DNA from: an uncultured Collinsella sp.
GTDB lineage: Bacteria > Actinomycetota > Coriobacteriia > Coriobacteriales > Coriobacteriaceae
Direction of reading: 5' to 3'
Length of the DNA: 26,294 nucleotides
Assembly (NCBI GenBank): GCA_900758845.1
Contig: CAAESW010000008.1
Location: 1-26,294, forward strand
Shown here: positions 1 through 7,149 of the stretch, one piece after another
How the letters are laid out: each line of letters begins with the position of its first letter
How positions within the stretch are numbered: position 1 is the first letter of the stretch
Position numbers and translations under genes: made by a program
The notes under the pieces: model-generated
The model's input: the letters and a program-made list of their open reading frames with translations, nothing else
Database searches by the model: none
What the model was told of the DNA's origin: nothing

Positions 1-45
1 CTCCGTCGCCAGGAGGAAGAGCTCGACCTTCTCCCTGCTGTACAT
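1..45 (-). CDS. Start of an IS3-type transposase OrfA-like protein (partial)
   Basis: Only the first 15 codons are inside the window, and the gene continues past the left edge. The peptide MYSREKVELFLLATE resembles the start of IS3-family OrfA helix-turn-helix proteins. A strong ribosome binding site (GGAGG, 6 bases upstream of ATG) supports a real start. A small hairpin lies just upstream at 61-77. Fifteen residues are thin evidence for the family, so the start is better supported than the identity. Confidence 0.45.
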   Translation of the reverse strand, partial: MYSREKVELFLLATE

Positions 46-60
46 GCGAACCTCCAGTCC

Positions 61-77
61 GGACCGCTTCACGGTCC
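61..77. repeat. Short inverted repeat upstream of the transposase-like start
   Basis: GGACCG and CGGTCC form a perfect 6-bp stem around a 5-base loop, directly ahead of the ribosome binding site of the transposase-like gene. It could limit translation from outside transcripts, as seen near insertion-sequence ends, or it could be chance. Confidence 0.35.
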
Positions 78-144
78 AACTTTCTGTCCGCACCCCCAAT
101 CAATCCATATTTCACCGCAACTTATGGAGTCGAGGATGATTTAG

Positions 145-1155
145 CTAGTTGCGGAGGGCATTATCCAGGGTGGCAGCCACGATCAAGGGGTCATCGGTGC
201 CGGCGAAGAGGCGGATGGTGCTCCCCTGCTTACCACGTGGAGCGGAAAGGCGCGTCGTAGCGCCACCGGCGGGCGATGTGCGAAACTCCCCCGGCAAAGC
301 AACAAACAGCTCTCCCGCGCTACGCTCGATAAGGTCAAATTCAACTGCCGGGCCAAAACCATGCTCGAGGATCCCCGTTGCAACCACATGGTCGGGATGC
401 GAGCTCAGCCCGGGATAGCGCACGTTGCGTACCATCTCGTTCGCAGCCAAGTACTCGGCCAGCGCACGGGCGCGGTCGAAATGCGCCTGCATGCGGGCGT
501 TAAGCGAGGAAAGCCCGCGCTCCAGCACAGCGGCCTCGTCGGCAGTCAAATCAAGCTTGGCCAAGCCACAGCCCTCAAGCAGGGCATGCGCGCACTCGGC
601 AGCGGCATCCACACGATGGCGCTTGAGCTGCGAGCGCGCGACCGATACGGCAACCAACTTGCGCGGAGCATCACCGGCACATACGCGATCGAGCGCCTCG
701 AGCGACAGCACGGCACCCAAACGCAGCGGATCGCACCCAAAGACACCATCCACGGTGTTATCCACCACGAGCAGCGCATGGGCCACGCGAGCCGCGCGGC
801 CCAGAGCGCGAAGGTCGGGCACACGCAGACCAAGCCCGCCGACGGAGTTGACGAACCACCACAGGTGCGGACCCTCGGCATCAAACGAAGCATCAAAACC
901 CTCGGACGCAGCGGCAAACGCCTCGGCGGACGGCGAGCCCACCAGCGCGACATCGCAGCCGTCAAATCCGCTCGCAAACGCATCGGCAAAGTCGTCCGCA
1001 AAGGCAACCAGACGATCGCCGGGACACACAATCCCCAGCTGCGACAGCGCTGCTGGCACATGCGAGGCCGCAAGCAACCGCGCCTCACGCGCGCCGGCTC
1101 TCAAAGCCCAAGCTTCTTCTAGCTGTTGCACGTCCACGCGGCACCGTCCCTTCAT
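145..1155 (-). CDS. Divergent Cys/Met-metabolism PLP-dependent enzyme homologue
   Basis: The protein of about 336 residues has the overall pattern of cystathionine gamma-synthase/lyase family enzymes. It has an Asp-containing cofactor strand (LLVVDNT), a helix with the family pattern leading to VRNVRYPGLSSHPDH, and a C-terminal STIRLFAGTDDP matching the family's final RLSxGxEDP block. The usual Schiff-base segment SxTKYxxGH is not recognisable. The aligned stretch reads VSVARSQLKRH, with Arg near the expected Lys, after an insertion of about 18 residues. It may be a degenerate or repurposed member. The ATG at 1155 lies against the terminator hairpin at 1160-1195 and has no clear ribosome site. 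A GTG at 1137, with AAGGGA upstream, is a good alternative start. The substrate cannot be told from sequence. Confidence 0.7.
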   Translation of the reverse strand: MKGRCRVDVQQLEEAWALRAGAREARLLAASHVPAALSQLGIVCPGDRLVAFADDFADAFASGFDGCDVALVGSPSAEAFAAASEGFDASFDAEGPHLWWFVNSVGGLGLRVPDLRALGRAARVAHALLVVDNTVDGVFGCDPLRLGAVLSLEALDRVCAGDAPRKLVAVSVARSQLKRHRVDAAAECAHALLEGCGLAKLDLTADEAAVLERGLSSLNARMQAHFDRARALAEYLAANEMVRNVRYPGLSSHPDHVVATGILEHGFGPAVEFDLIERSAGELFVALPGEFRTSPAGGATTRLSAPRGKQGSTIRLFAGTDDPLIVAATLDNALRN

Positions 1156-1159
1156 AAGC

Positions 1160-1195
1160 AAAAACCCACGATGCGGATGTTTCCCGCATCGTGGG
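1160..1195 (-). terminator. Rho-independent terminator after the sucrose hydrolase gene
   Basis: CCCACGATGCGG pairs perfectly with CCGCATCGTGGG (12 bp, 7-base loop), followed on the minus strand by five T residues. It lies about 40 bases past the hydrolase stop and ends the scrA-scrB transcript. The next gene therefore needs its own promoter or read-through. Confidence 0.85.
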
Positions 1196-1233
1196 CAACG
1201 GCTGCAGTATAGCGCCGATATGCGACGACTCGC

Positions 1234-2775
1234 CTAGATGCTGAGCGTATGGTAGTTTACGTTCGCACCCGGAGCGTCAACGGACACGCCGTAGGTCTCG
1301 GGATAGATGCGCGTCGAAAACACGAGCGCGCCATCGTTCACAAACACCTCGACCGACGAGACATCGCCAACAATGCGCACGTTGCGCACCTCGTCGACGG
1401 GCTCCCAGCGCACGGTACGACCGCAGCCGGCAGAAGCGCGACCTTCATCGGTATATCGCATCTCAAAGCGCGCGGGAAGCTCGCCCTCGGCGGGCACAAA
1501 CACCAGTTTCAGCTCGCCATCTACGGTCGCGGCAAACGCGCCGTCGACACCGTCGATAACAACGTCAAAGCAGGTATCGCCAGCAACCTCCAACGAGCCC
1601 TCCCCCACACGCACCGAGGCATAATGGTGCTCAATCTCGCGCGCCGGCTGTTGCAGCACCACGCCGCCAGCACCGGCTGTAAGCTCACGCGGCACCGTCA
1701 TACAGTGCTGCCAGCCGCACGCCACGGTGGGCGCGTTGCCATAGGTCGGCTCATCGGGCATGCCCATCCAGCCGATCAGAATGTGGCGACCGTCCTCGGC
1801 CGTGAACTCCTGCGGAGCATAGAAGTCAAAACCGGCGTCCCACAGGCGAAACTCGCCCAGCTCATAAGCGTCATTGCCACCCGTAATGTCGCCCGTTACA
1901 GGCATGTAGCCCGCTGCATACACGTTACCGCGGTCCCAACGACCGCCCTCGAGCCCCTGGGGAGAGAAGGACAGGAACTTCGCCGGTACACCGCCATCCG
2001 CCTCAAGCTCAAGGTATCCCGGGCACTCCCACATAAAGCCAAAACGCTCGGGCGTAGACACGCGGCTCTCGAGCTCCCAACTCAGCATATCGGCCGAGCC
2101 ATACACCAGGATCTCGCCCACATCGCGCCCGGCACCCTCGCCGTGCATGGCGCAAAATCGACTATCGACATGCGGCCCATCCACGCGACGACGCGCGCCC
2201 AGCACCATGTGGTAACGCCCATTATCATCGCGCCACACCTTGGGATCGCGCACATGGCAGGTCAAATCCTCGGGATAATCCTCGGACGCCAGCACCACAC
2301 GCTTTTGGCTGAACTCCCGACCGGCAAGGCCATCAACGCTCTCGACATAAACAGTATCGGAGCGGCGGCCGGTATTGACGTAGTCGTATGTGCCATCTGC
2401 ATCGGAAAGCTTAACGTTGCCTGTGTACAGCACGCGAATGCGACCGTCCTCGACAAGCGCGGAGCCCGAATACACGCCATGGCAATCGAACGGCTCGTCG
2501 GGCAACAGCGGGGCGCCAACGTAGTCCCACGTCATAAGGTCGCGACTCGTCGCATGACCCCAGGCCTTAACGCCGCCCTCGACATCAAACGGCGCATACT
2601 GAAAATAGGCATGGAACACGCCATCTGCCTGGCAAAGACCGTTGGGGTCGTTGAGCCAGCCAGCCGGCGGCATAATATGGAAGCGCTGGCCATACACGCC
2701 ATGACCGCACTCAGAGGCGGCGGCGTCAACAGCGGCAACCAACTTTGCAAGGTCGCGGCCAAGTGCATTAGACAT
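1234..2775 (-). CDS. scrB: Sucrose-6-phosphate hydrolase (GH32)
   Basis: This cytoplasmic glycoside hydrolase family 32 enzyme splits sucrose-6-phosphate, made by the PTS permease, into glucose-6-phosphate and fructose. The 513-residue length is normal for the family. The three GH32 signature blocks are visible in the five-bladed propeller: WLNDPNG near residue 40 with the nucleophile Asp, RDPKVW near 175 with the transition-state Asp, and WECPGY near 250 with the acid/base Glu. A C-terminal beta-sandwich follows. No signal peptide is present, which fits an intracellular phospho-sugar substrate. A weak AGGA lies 8 bases before ATG. The gene follows the sucrose permease by about 107 bases, with a hairpin between them. 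A secreted fructanase is unlikely because there is no export signal and the gene is next to the PTS. Confidence 0.92.
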   Translation of the reverse strand: MSNALGRDLAKLVAAVDAAASECGHGVYGQRFHIMPPAGWLNDPNGLCQADGVFHAYFQYAPFDVEGGVKAWGHATSRDLMTWDYVGAPLLPDEPFDCHGVYSGSALVEDGRIRVLYTGNVKLSDADGTYDYVNTGRRSDTVYVESVDGLAGREFSQKRVVLASEDYPEDLTCHVRDPKVWRDDNGRYHMVLGARRRVDGPHVDSRFCAMHGEGAGRDVGEILVYGSADMLSWELESRVSTPERFGFMWECPGYLELEADGGVPAKFLSFSPQGLEGGRWDRGNVYAAGYMPVTGDITGGNDAYELGEFRLWDAGFDFYAPQEFTAEDGRHILIGWMGMPDEPTYGNAPTVACGWQHCMTVPRELTAGAGGVVLQQPAREIEHHYASVRVGEGSLEVAGDTCFDVVIDGVDGAFAATVDGELKLVFVPAEGELPARFEMRYTDEGRASAGCGRTVRWEPVDEVRNVRIVGDVSSVEVFVNDGALVFSTRIYPETYGVSVDAPGANVNYHTLSI

Positions 2776-2837
2776 ATCAAAGTCCTAACGGATCGAAAGT
2801 TACAAGGCGCCAGAGATCGGCACCAGATACGGGAAAC

Positions 2838-2862
2838 GCCCGCGAGCATACAGCCCGCGGGC
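2838..2862 (-). terminator. Intercistronic hairpin between scrA and scrB
   Basis: GCCCGCGGGC pairs with GCTCGCGGGC (10 bp with one G-U pair) around a 5-base loop. On the minus strand it is followed by only three T residues, so it is more likely a partial terminator or mRNA-processing/stability hairpin than a strong stop. It could set different levels of permease and hydrolase. Confidence 0.55.
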
Positions 2863-2882
2863 ATCCCCTCAATCAAAAGCTC

Positions 2883-4284
2883 TTAGGCCTGCTCGGAAGC
2901 CTTGGGCTCGTCCTTGTACAGGACAAACGAGACGCCAAAGGAAACCAGCGCGGCGGACGCAAACATGATCGCGTACTGCACGGGCTGGGCCAGGCACAGC
3001 AGGATACCGAAGATGCCGGTAACGCCGGTGCCGGAGGCGGCCAGCGAAGTGAGCGCGCAGACCAGGGCACCGCAACCGCCGCCGATGCAGCCGGCGATGA
3101 AGGGCTTAAAGAAGCGCAGGTTCACACCGAAGATGGCAGGCTCGGTAATGCCCATGAAGGCGGACAGAGCCGAAGGAAGCGCCAGGCCCTTGATCTTGGC
3201 ATCGCGGGTCTTAAAGGCAACGGCGAGCGCGGCACCACCCTGGGCGATGTTTGCAGCGCTGGCGATGGGCAGCCAATAGGTCACGCCGTACTGGGCGAGC
3301 TGGCCCAAGTCGATGGCGGTGTACATCTGGTGGATACCGGTAACGACCGTGGGGGCATAGAAGAGGCCGACGATAAAGGAACCGATGCCAAAGGGCAGGG
3401 TCAGCAGGGTCTGGATCAGACCGAGGATGGCGTTCTTTGGCCCAGACGAAGATGGGGCCGACGGCAACGAGCGTCACGAGCACGGTCACGAACACCGAGA
3501 CGAGCGGGGTCACAAAGAGGTCGAACATCTCGGGAACGATCTTGTGCAGGCGCTTCTCGAGGAAGGCCAGAATGGCGCAGGCGATAACGATGGGGATAAC
3601 GTGGCCCTGATAACCGACCCACTCAAAGCTGTAGACGCCGGGAATGACGGTGACCATGGTCTGCACGCCCTCGGAGGCAACCGTGTAGGCGCTCTGAAGC
3701 GAGGAATTGATGAACGCACCGCCGACGACGGCACCCAGGTACGGGTTTGCGCCAAAGGCCTTAGCCGCGGAGTAACCGATCAGGATCTGCAGAATGCCAA
3801 AGGACGTTCCCGAGACCAGGTCGGCGATCTTGTAGATAAAGTTATTGGTATCGAGCGCGATAAAGCCGTTGGAGGCCATAAAGTTGAGGGCGCTCATAAT
3901 GCCCAGCAGCAGGCCCGAAGCCACGATGGCGGGGATGATGGGGACAAAGACGTCGCCGAGCACCTTAATGGCACGCATAAAGATGTTCTGCTGCTGCGCC
4001 GCGGCCTCCTTGACCTCGGCCTTGGTGGCAGCCTCGACGCCACTGAGCGCGATGAACTCCTCGTAGACCTTGTTGACGGTGCCGGTACCAAAAATAATCT
4101 GGAGCTGGCCCTGAGCCTCAAAGACGCCCTTGGCGCCGTCGATATTCTCGAGGGCCTCCTTGTCGACCTTGGCGTTATCGGCAATCACCAGGCGCAGACG
4201 CGTGGCGCAGTGTGCGGCCGAAACAACGTTGCCGGCGCCACCGATGTTGTTGAGCACCTCTTGGGCTGATTTGCGGTAGTCCAT
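2883..4284 (-). pseudogene. scrA: Sucrose-type PTS permease EIIBC, split by a frameshift
   Basis: Together the two reading frames give about 466 residues, the usual size of a sucrose/trehalose-class EIIBC. It would import sucrose and phosphorylate it. The EIIB domain (residues 1-85) carries the phospho-Cys motif HCATRLR. The EIIC membrane domain follows, with FVPIIPAIVASGLLLG and the conserved GITEPAIFGV. The start at 4284 has a strong GGAGG-type site; an upstream extension of 11 codons is not needed. The frame breaks near 3436-3441: removing one A from the minus-strand AAA restores WAKNAILGLIQ. Upstream of the break the frame runs on into unrelated residues; downstream it ends normally at 2883. 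No EIIA domain is present, so EIIA would come from another PTS protein. A sequencing error is possible. Confidence 0.85.
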
Positions 4285-4338
4285 GACTTCCCTTTCCTCC
4301 AACGGGCGCATCTGCACCCGGCCATCTTTGACACTTAC

Positions 4339-4354
4339 ACTGTAATCGTTTTCA
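4339..4354 (-). promoter_or_regulatory. LacI-family operator, scrA-proximal copy
   Basis: The minus strand reads TGAAAACGATTACAGT, matching the LacI/GalR operator pattern TGAAARCGNTTNCA. It lies 55 bases upstream of the scrA start and is repeated exactly 26 bases away, so the two copies lie about 2.5 helical turns apart. The regulator encoded just upstream is the likely binder. Confidence 0.8.
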
Positions 4355-4364
4355 GTTTGATATG

Positions 4365-4380
4365 ACTGTAATCGTTTTCA
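4365..4380 (-). promoter_or_regulatory. LacI-family operator, second identical copy
   Basis: This is an exact 16-base duplicate of the site at 4339-4354. Paired operators in the 185-base gap between the regulator and scrA suggest tight repression of the permease and hydrolase when sucrose is absent. The -10 and -35 elements could not be placed with confidence. Confidence 0.8.
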
Positions 4381-4469
4381 TAGTAGGGTGAACGGTAGGA
4401 AAAAGCCGGCGAAAGGTAGTTTTGGGACAAAAAACGGGGGACTCAAAGGCGGGCAGGCACGATCAAGAC

Positions 4470-5441
4470 CTAGACATTCATCAACTGATGGCCGAGCTTG
4501 AGCGTCTTTAGGCCGTTCTCCCCTTCCGCGCCATCGAGCGTGTTGAGCAACATATTGGTCGCCTCGACACCGCTGGTCAGGTAGCCGTAATGCACGGTGG
4601 GAATGCCGCCCGTCAGCGCGCGCAAAAATGCGTTGTCGCCAAAACCGCTCACGCGGTGCATGCCCTCGCCCATGCCGCGAACCTCATCGATGGCACGCAG
4701 CGCGCCCGCCGCCATGGTGTCGGTCGCGCAGGCGATAAACGAAACATCGGGAGCGACGGAAAGCAGCTCACGCGCCGCACCATAGCCCGAGTCGAGCGTA
4801 AACGAGCCCAGGCGAATCAAGGCGGAATCGAGCGGGTTGCCCGCAGCGCGCAGGCCGGCCTCAAAACCGCGACGGCGGTCATAACCGGCCGCGCGGTCCT
4901 CTTCGGTAACTCCAATATAGGCAATCTTGCCGTCCACGCGACCCGCAAGCGCATGACCCAGCTCAAAGGCGGCCTCGTAATCGTCATGATAGACGCACGC
5001 CGCGCCCTCGACATGTTGGCCGATCAACACAATGGGCACGCGGCACGATTCAATCGCGCGACGGTGCTCGTCGGTGATCATGGTTGCCACCAGCACAATG
5101 CCATCGACCGGGTGGTTTTGGAATAAATCGAGGTATTCGAGCTCGCGATCGGCCGCGTTGTCGGTATTGGCAAGCAGCATCTGGTAGCCACGGCGACCAA
5201 GCACCTGGCCAATACCGGCGGTAATGCGGCTTACGGATTCCGAGTTGATCTTAGGTACGATGACGCCGATGAGCTTGGTGGAACCGGTGCGCAGCGCGCG
5301 AGCCTGGCTGGATCGCACGTATCCGGTCAACTCGATTGCCTGCTTAATGCGCTCGGCCTTGTCCGCCGAGATATATCCACCGTTGAGGTAGCGCGAGACG
5401 GCAGCGCTCGAAACGCCCGCCAGCTCGGCCACATCTTTCAT
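4470..5441 (-). CDS. scrR: LacI-family sucrose regulator
   Basis: The protein of about 323 residues has an N-terminal LacI helix-turn-helix (MKDVAELAGVSSAAVSRYLN), a hinge helix region (YVRSSQARALR), and a periplasmic-binding-protein-like effector domain beginning KLIGVIVPKI. The reading frame is open up to 5483, but ATG 5441 puts the DNA-binding domain at the usual distance from the N-terminus. ATG 5465 (MTGVLVVKMK) is possible. The operator at 5466-5479 would then sit in the leader or promoter. Context with scrA and scrB predicts a sugar or sugar-phosphate inducer derived from sucrose. The gene is upstream of and co-directional with scrA, with its own operator, indicating self-control. Confidence 0.88.
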   Translation of the reverse strand: MKDVAELAGVSSAAVSRYLNGGYISADKAERIKQAIELTGYVRSSQARALRTGSTKLIGVIVPKINSESVSRITAGIGQVLGRRGYQMLLANTDNAADRELEYLDLFQNHPVDGIVLVATMITDEHRRAIESCRVPIVLIGQHVEGAACVYHDDYEAAFELGHALAGRVDGKIAYIGVTEEDRAAGYDRRRGFEAGLRAAGNPLDSALIRLGSFTLDSGYGAARELLSVAPDVSFIACATDTMAAGALRAIDEVRGMGEGMHRVSGFGDNAFLRALTGGIPTVHYGYLTSGVEATNMLLNTLDGAEGENGLKTLKLGHQLMNV

Positions 5442-5465
5442 CTTTACCACGAGCACCCCTGTCAT

Positions 5466-5479
5466 TGAAATCGCTTTCA
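5466..5479. promoter_or_regulatory. LacI-family operator before scrR
   Basis: TGAAATCGCTTTCA fits the LacI-family operator pattern and is almost a perfect palindrome. It lies 25 bases upstream of the favoured scrR start, consistent with negative autoregulation. Confidence 0.75.
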
Positions 5480-5536
5480 CCATGATACCCGTGAAGACGG
5501 CATGCGAACAAAATCAGTCCACCAGGTGGAGCAAAC

Positions 5537-5651
5537 GTCAGCGAGCGGGCAGCTGCCGTGGCGAGGTGCCGCGAAAGAGGAGCGACGCGTACTTTATGTA
5601 CGCGAGCGACGGTTTGAGCGGCAGATCGCCCGGCAGATGCCCGCGCAGCGT
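5537..5651. repeat. Long imperfect inverted repeat (about 115 bases)
   Basis: The left half (from GCGAGCGGGCAGCTGCCG) and the reverse complement of the right half (from CGCTGCGCGGGCATCTGCCG) align along nearly their whole length around the centre GCGTACTTTATGTACGC (about 5587-5604). The result is one extended stem with scattered mismatches. It contains no convincing gene. It lies between the converging tail of the pel operon and the sucrose regulator. It may be a dispersed intergenic repeat or a structured RNA. Confidence 0.65.
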
Positions 5652-5658
5652 CGAGCGG

Positions 5659-5682
5659 TCCGGCGTTTGTTAAAACGCCGGA
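5659..5682 (-). terminator. Terminator-like hairpin after the pel-type operon
   Basis: TCCGGCGTTT pairs perfectly with AAACGCCGGA across a 4-base loop, seven bases past the DUF4956 stop. There is no T run beyond the stem, so the T-rich half of the stem itself must serve, or termination needs Rho or the long repeat that follows. Confidence 0.6.
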
Positions 5683-5688
5683 ACATAG

Positions 5689-6354
5689 TTAGCCGTGATA
5701 TTCGCCGTTGTACTGGATGAGCGTCAGGTCCTCCACGCCGTCGAGCGCGCGGATGGCGTCGGCATAGGGCATATCCACACCATCAGAGAACACCTCGACG
5801 GCCATCTCGACCTTGCCGCCGCGCATGGTCTTAGACTTGACGGTGAACTTGGTGCGCCCAAACGCGCGCACGATATCGTCGCCAGTAGTCTGGCCCGTGT
5901 AGTGGATGACCATCATGTACACGCGCGCCTTGTCCTGGCGGCTCGCAAAGCCGGCAATCATCACCACAATCACCACTGCCGTAAGCCCCACGAGCGCGTA
6001 CATGCCGGCGCCTGCCGTAATGCCTGTGGTAATGGCCCAAAAAAGATACAGCAGGTCGAGCGGGTCCTTAACCGCCGTACGATAGCGGACGATTGACAGA
6101 GCACCGACCATACCGAGCGAGATGACCACGTTGGTCGAAATCGCGAGCGTGACCATGCAGGTGAGCACGCACATGCCCACAAGCGTCACGGCAAAGCTGC
6201 GCGAATACACCACGCCGGTAAAAAAGCGCTTGTACACGTAATAGATCAGGATGCCCATGGCGAGCGCCACGAGCAGCGAAAGGCCAATCTTGGCAGGGTC
6301 GACCTGGCCAAACGCCTCCAAGACGGAGTTCTTAAAAAAGTCCCTGGTGCTCAT
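5689..6354 (-). CDS. DUF4956 membrane protein
   Basis: This 221-residue protein has three to four N-terminal membrane helices (roughly residues 20-40, 50-75, 80-95, 105-135) and a soluble C-terminal domain of about 85 residues. The stretch VGALSIVRYRTAVKDPLDL is typical of DUF4956. The start ATG lies three bases after the VTC-domain gene's stop, with GAGGGGAT as ribosome site inside that gene. DUF4956 genes often accompany VTC and CotH genes, as here. The biochemical role is unknown; membrane anchoring of or partnership with the VTC protein is an inference. It is the last gene of the operon. Confidence 0.88.
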   Translation of the reverse strand: MSTRDFFKNSVLEAFGQVDPAKIGLSLLVALAMGILIYYVYKRFFTGVVYSRSFAVTLVGMCVLTCMVTLAISTNVVISLGMVGALSIVRYRTAVKDPLDLLYLFWAITTGITAGAGMYALVGLTAVVIVVMIAGFASRQDKARVYMMVIHYTGQTTGDDIVRAFGRTKFTVKSKTMRGGKVEMAVEVFSDGVDMPYADAIRALDGVEDLTLIQYNGEYHG

Positions 6355-6357
6355 GGT

Positions 6358-7149
6358 CTAAATATCCCCTCGGTTCTCAAAATCCGATTCCCAGTAGTTA
6401 AATCCGCGCAGGTAGGCGGTCTTTTCGTAACACAGGCAGTACTTGGAGACCGCAGTAAGCTCGGCCGCTCCCGGCGGCACCATATCACGCACCAGCTGCG
6501 GGCAAAACTCCGTAAACTTGACCTCCATCACCAGCTTGCCGGGCTCCAGGACCGGCAGCGCGGGCAGCGTCGCGTCAAAGATATCGAAGCTTCCCACCGC
6601 GGCACGCACGTTCATGTCAAACGTAACGCGCACGGTGCCCTCGTCCATCACCCACGGCTCGCGCTCGTAGTCCACGATGGTCCTCGGGCGCATTACGTTG
6701 CAGATGCACTCGATGTAGAACTCGCGACAGAGCGGATAGGGGCTCCTCAGCAAAAAGTCGTAGTCGCCAGCCAGAATCTGCTCAAACTCGCCGCGCGTAA
6801 GTGGCGCATCCTCCTTGTAGATCCAGCTGCCGTACTTCTTTTTGCGCTCGAGCTTAATCACCTTGTCGCTGCCGTTATAGATACGTACGCGATACTTTTT
6901 GCGCATGAGAATGCCGGCGTCTTTTTCCTCGTAGGCCGAGTTGCAGTAGTCGTCAAAGTAAAGGCTGCGAATGGTGTAACCACCCGCCCGTGCATGCTTG
7001 TCCAGCTTAAACACCGGCGCCATGCGACAGGCAAGCGCGGCGTGCTCGCCCTCGTTAATGAGATATTTGAGCTCGTGGCGATAACGCTCCTGCGTGGTAC
7101 GCGCAGGCGGAGCCGCCAAGCGCTCAAGCAACGCACTAGCCCTCCTCAT
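6358..7149 (-). CDS. VTC-domain (polyphosphate-polymerase-like) protein
   Basis: This 263-residue protein has the triphosphate-tunnel VTC fold seen in the catalytic domain of yeast Vtc4. Visible landmarks are YRHELKYLI at the start, IRSLYFDDY, a basic strand MRKKYRVRIYN, KLERKKKYG, and MEVKFTEFCP near the end. Bacterial VTC proteins are annotated as polyphosphate polymerases, but whether this one makes polyphosphate or handles another phosphate-linked polymer is not known. No membrane segment is present, so it probably acts on the cytoplasmic face with the DUF4956 protein. The start overlaps the CotH gene by 14 bases and has GGAGG upstream, showing translational coupling. Confidence 0.87.
   Translation of the reverse strand: MRRASALLERLAAPPARTTQERYRHELKYLINEGEHAALACRMAPVFKLDKHARAGGYTIRSLYFDDYCNSAYEEKDAGILMRKKYRVRIYNGSDKVIKLERKKKYGSWIYKEDAPLTRGEFEQILAGDYDFLLRSPYPLCREFYIECICNVMRPRTIVDYEREPWVMDEGTVRVTFDMNVRAAVGSFDIFDATLPALPVLEPGKLVMEVKFTEFCPQLVRDMVPPGAAELTAVSKYCLCYEKTAYLRGFNYWESDFENRGDI

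Noticed and set aside
361..1237. Two long plus-strand frames opposite the PLP-enzyme homologue
   Set aside because: They mirror the minus-strand gene, are low in complexity (Ser/Ala/Arg-rich) and have no ribosome sites.
1249..2886. A 545-codon open frame on the plus strand opposite scrB
   Set aside because: It is antisense to a clear GH32 gene, has no recognisable motif, and is open only because of the GC-rich codon pattern of the gene on the other strand.
3385..4269. A 294-codon plus-strand frame opposite scrA
   Set aside because: Its Asp/Gly/His-rich sequence is the shadow of the EIIBC gene; no family was recognised.
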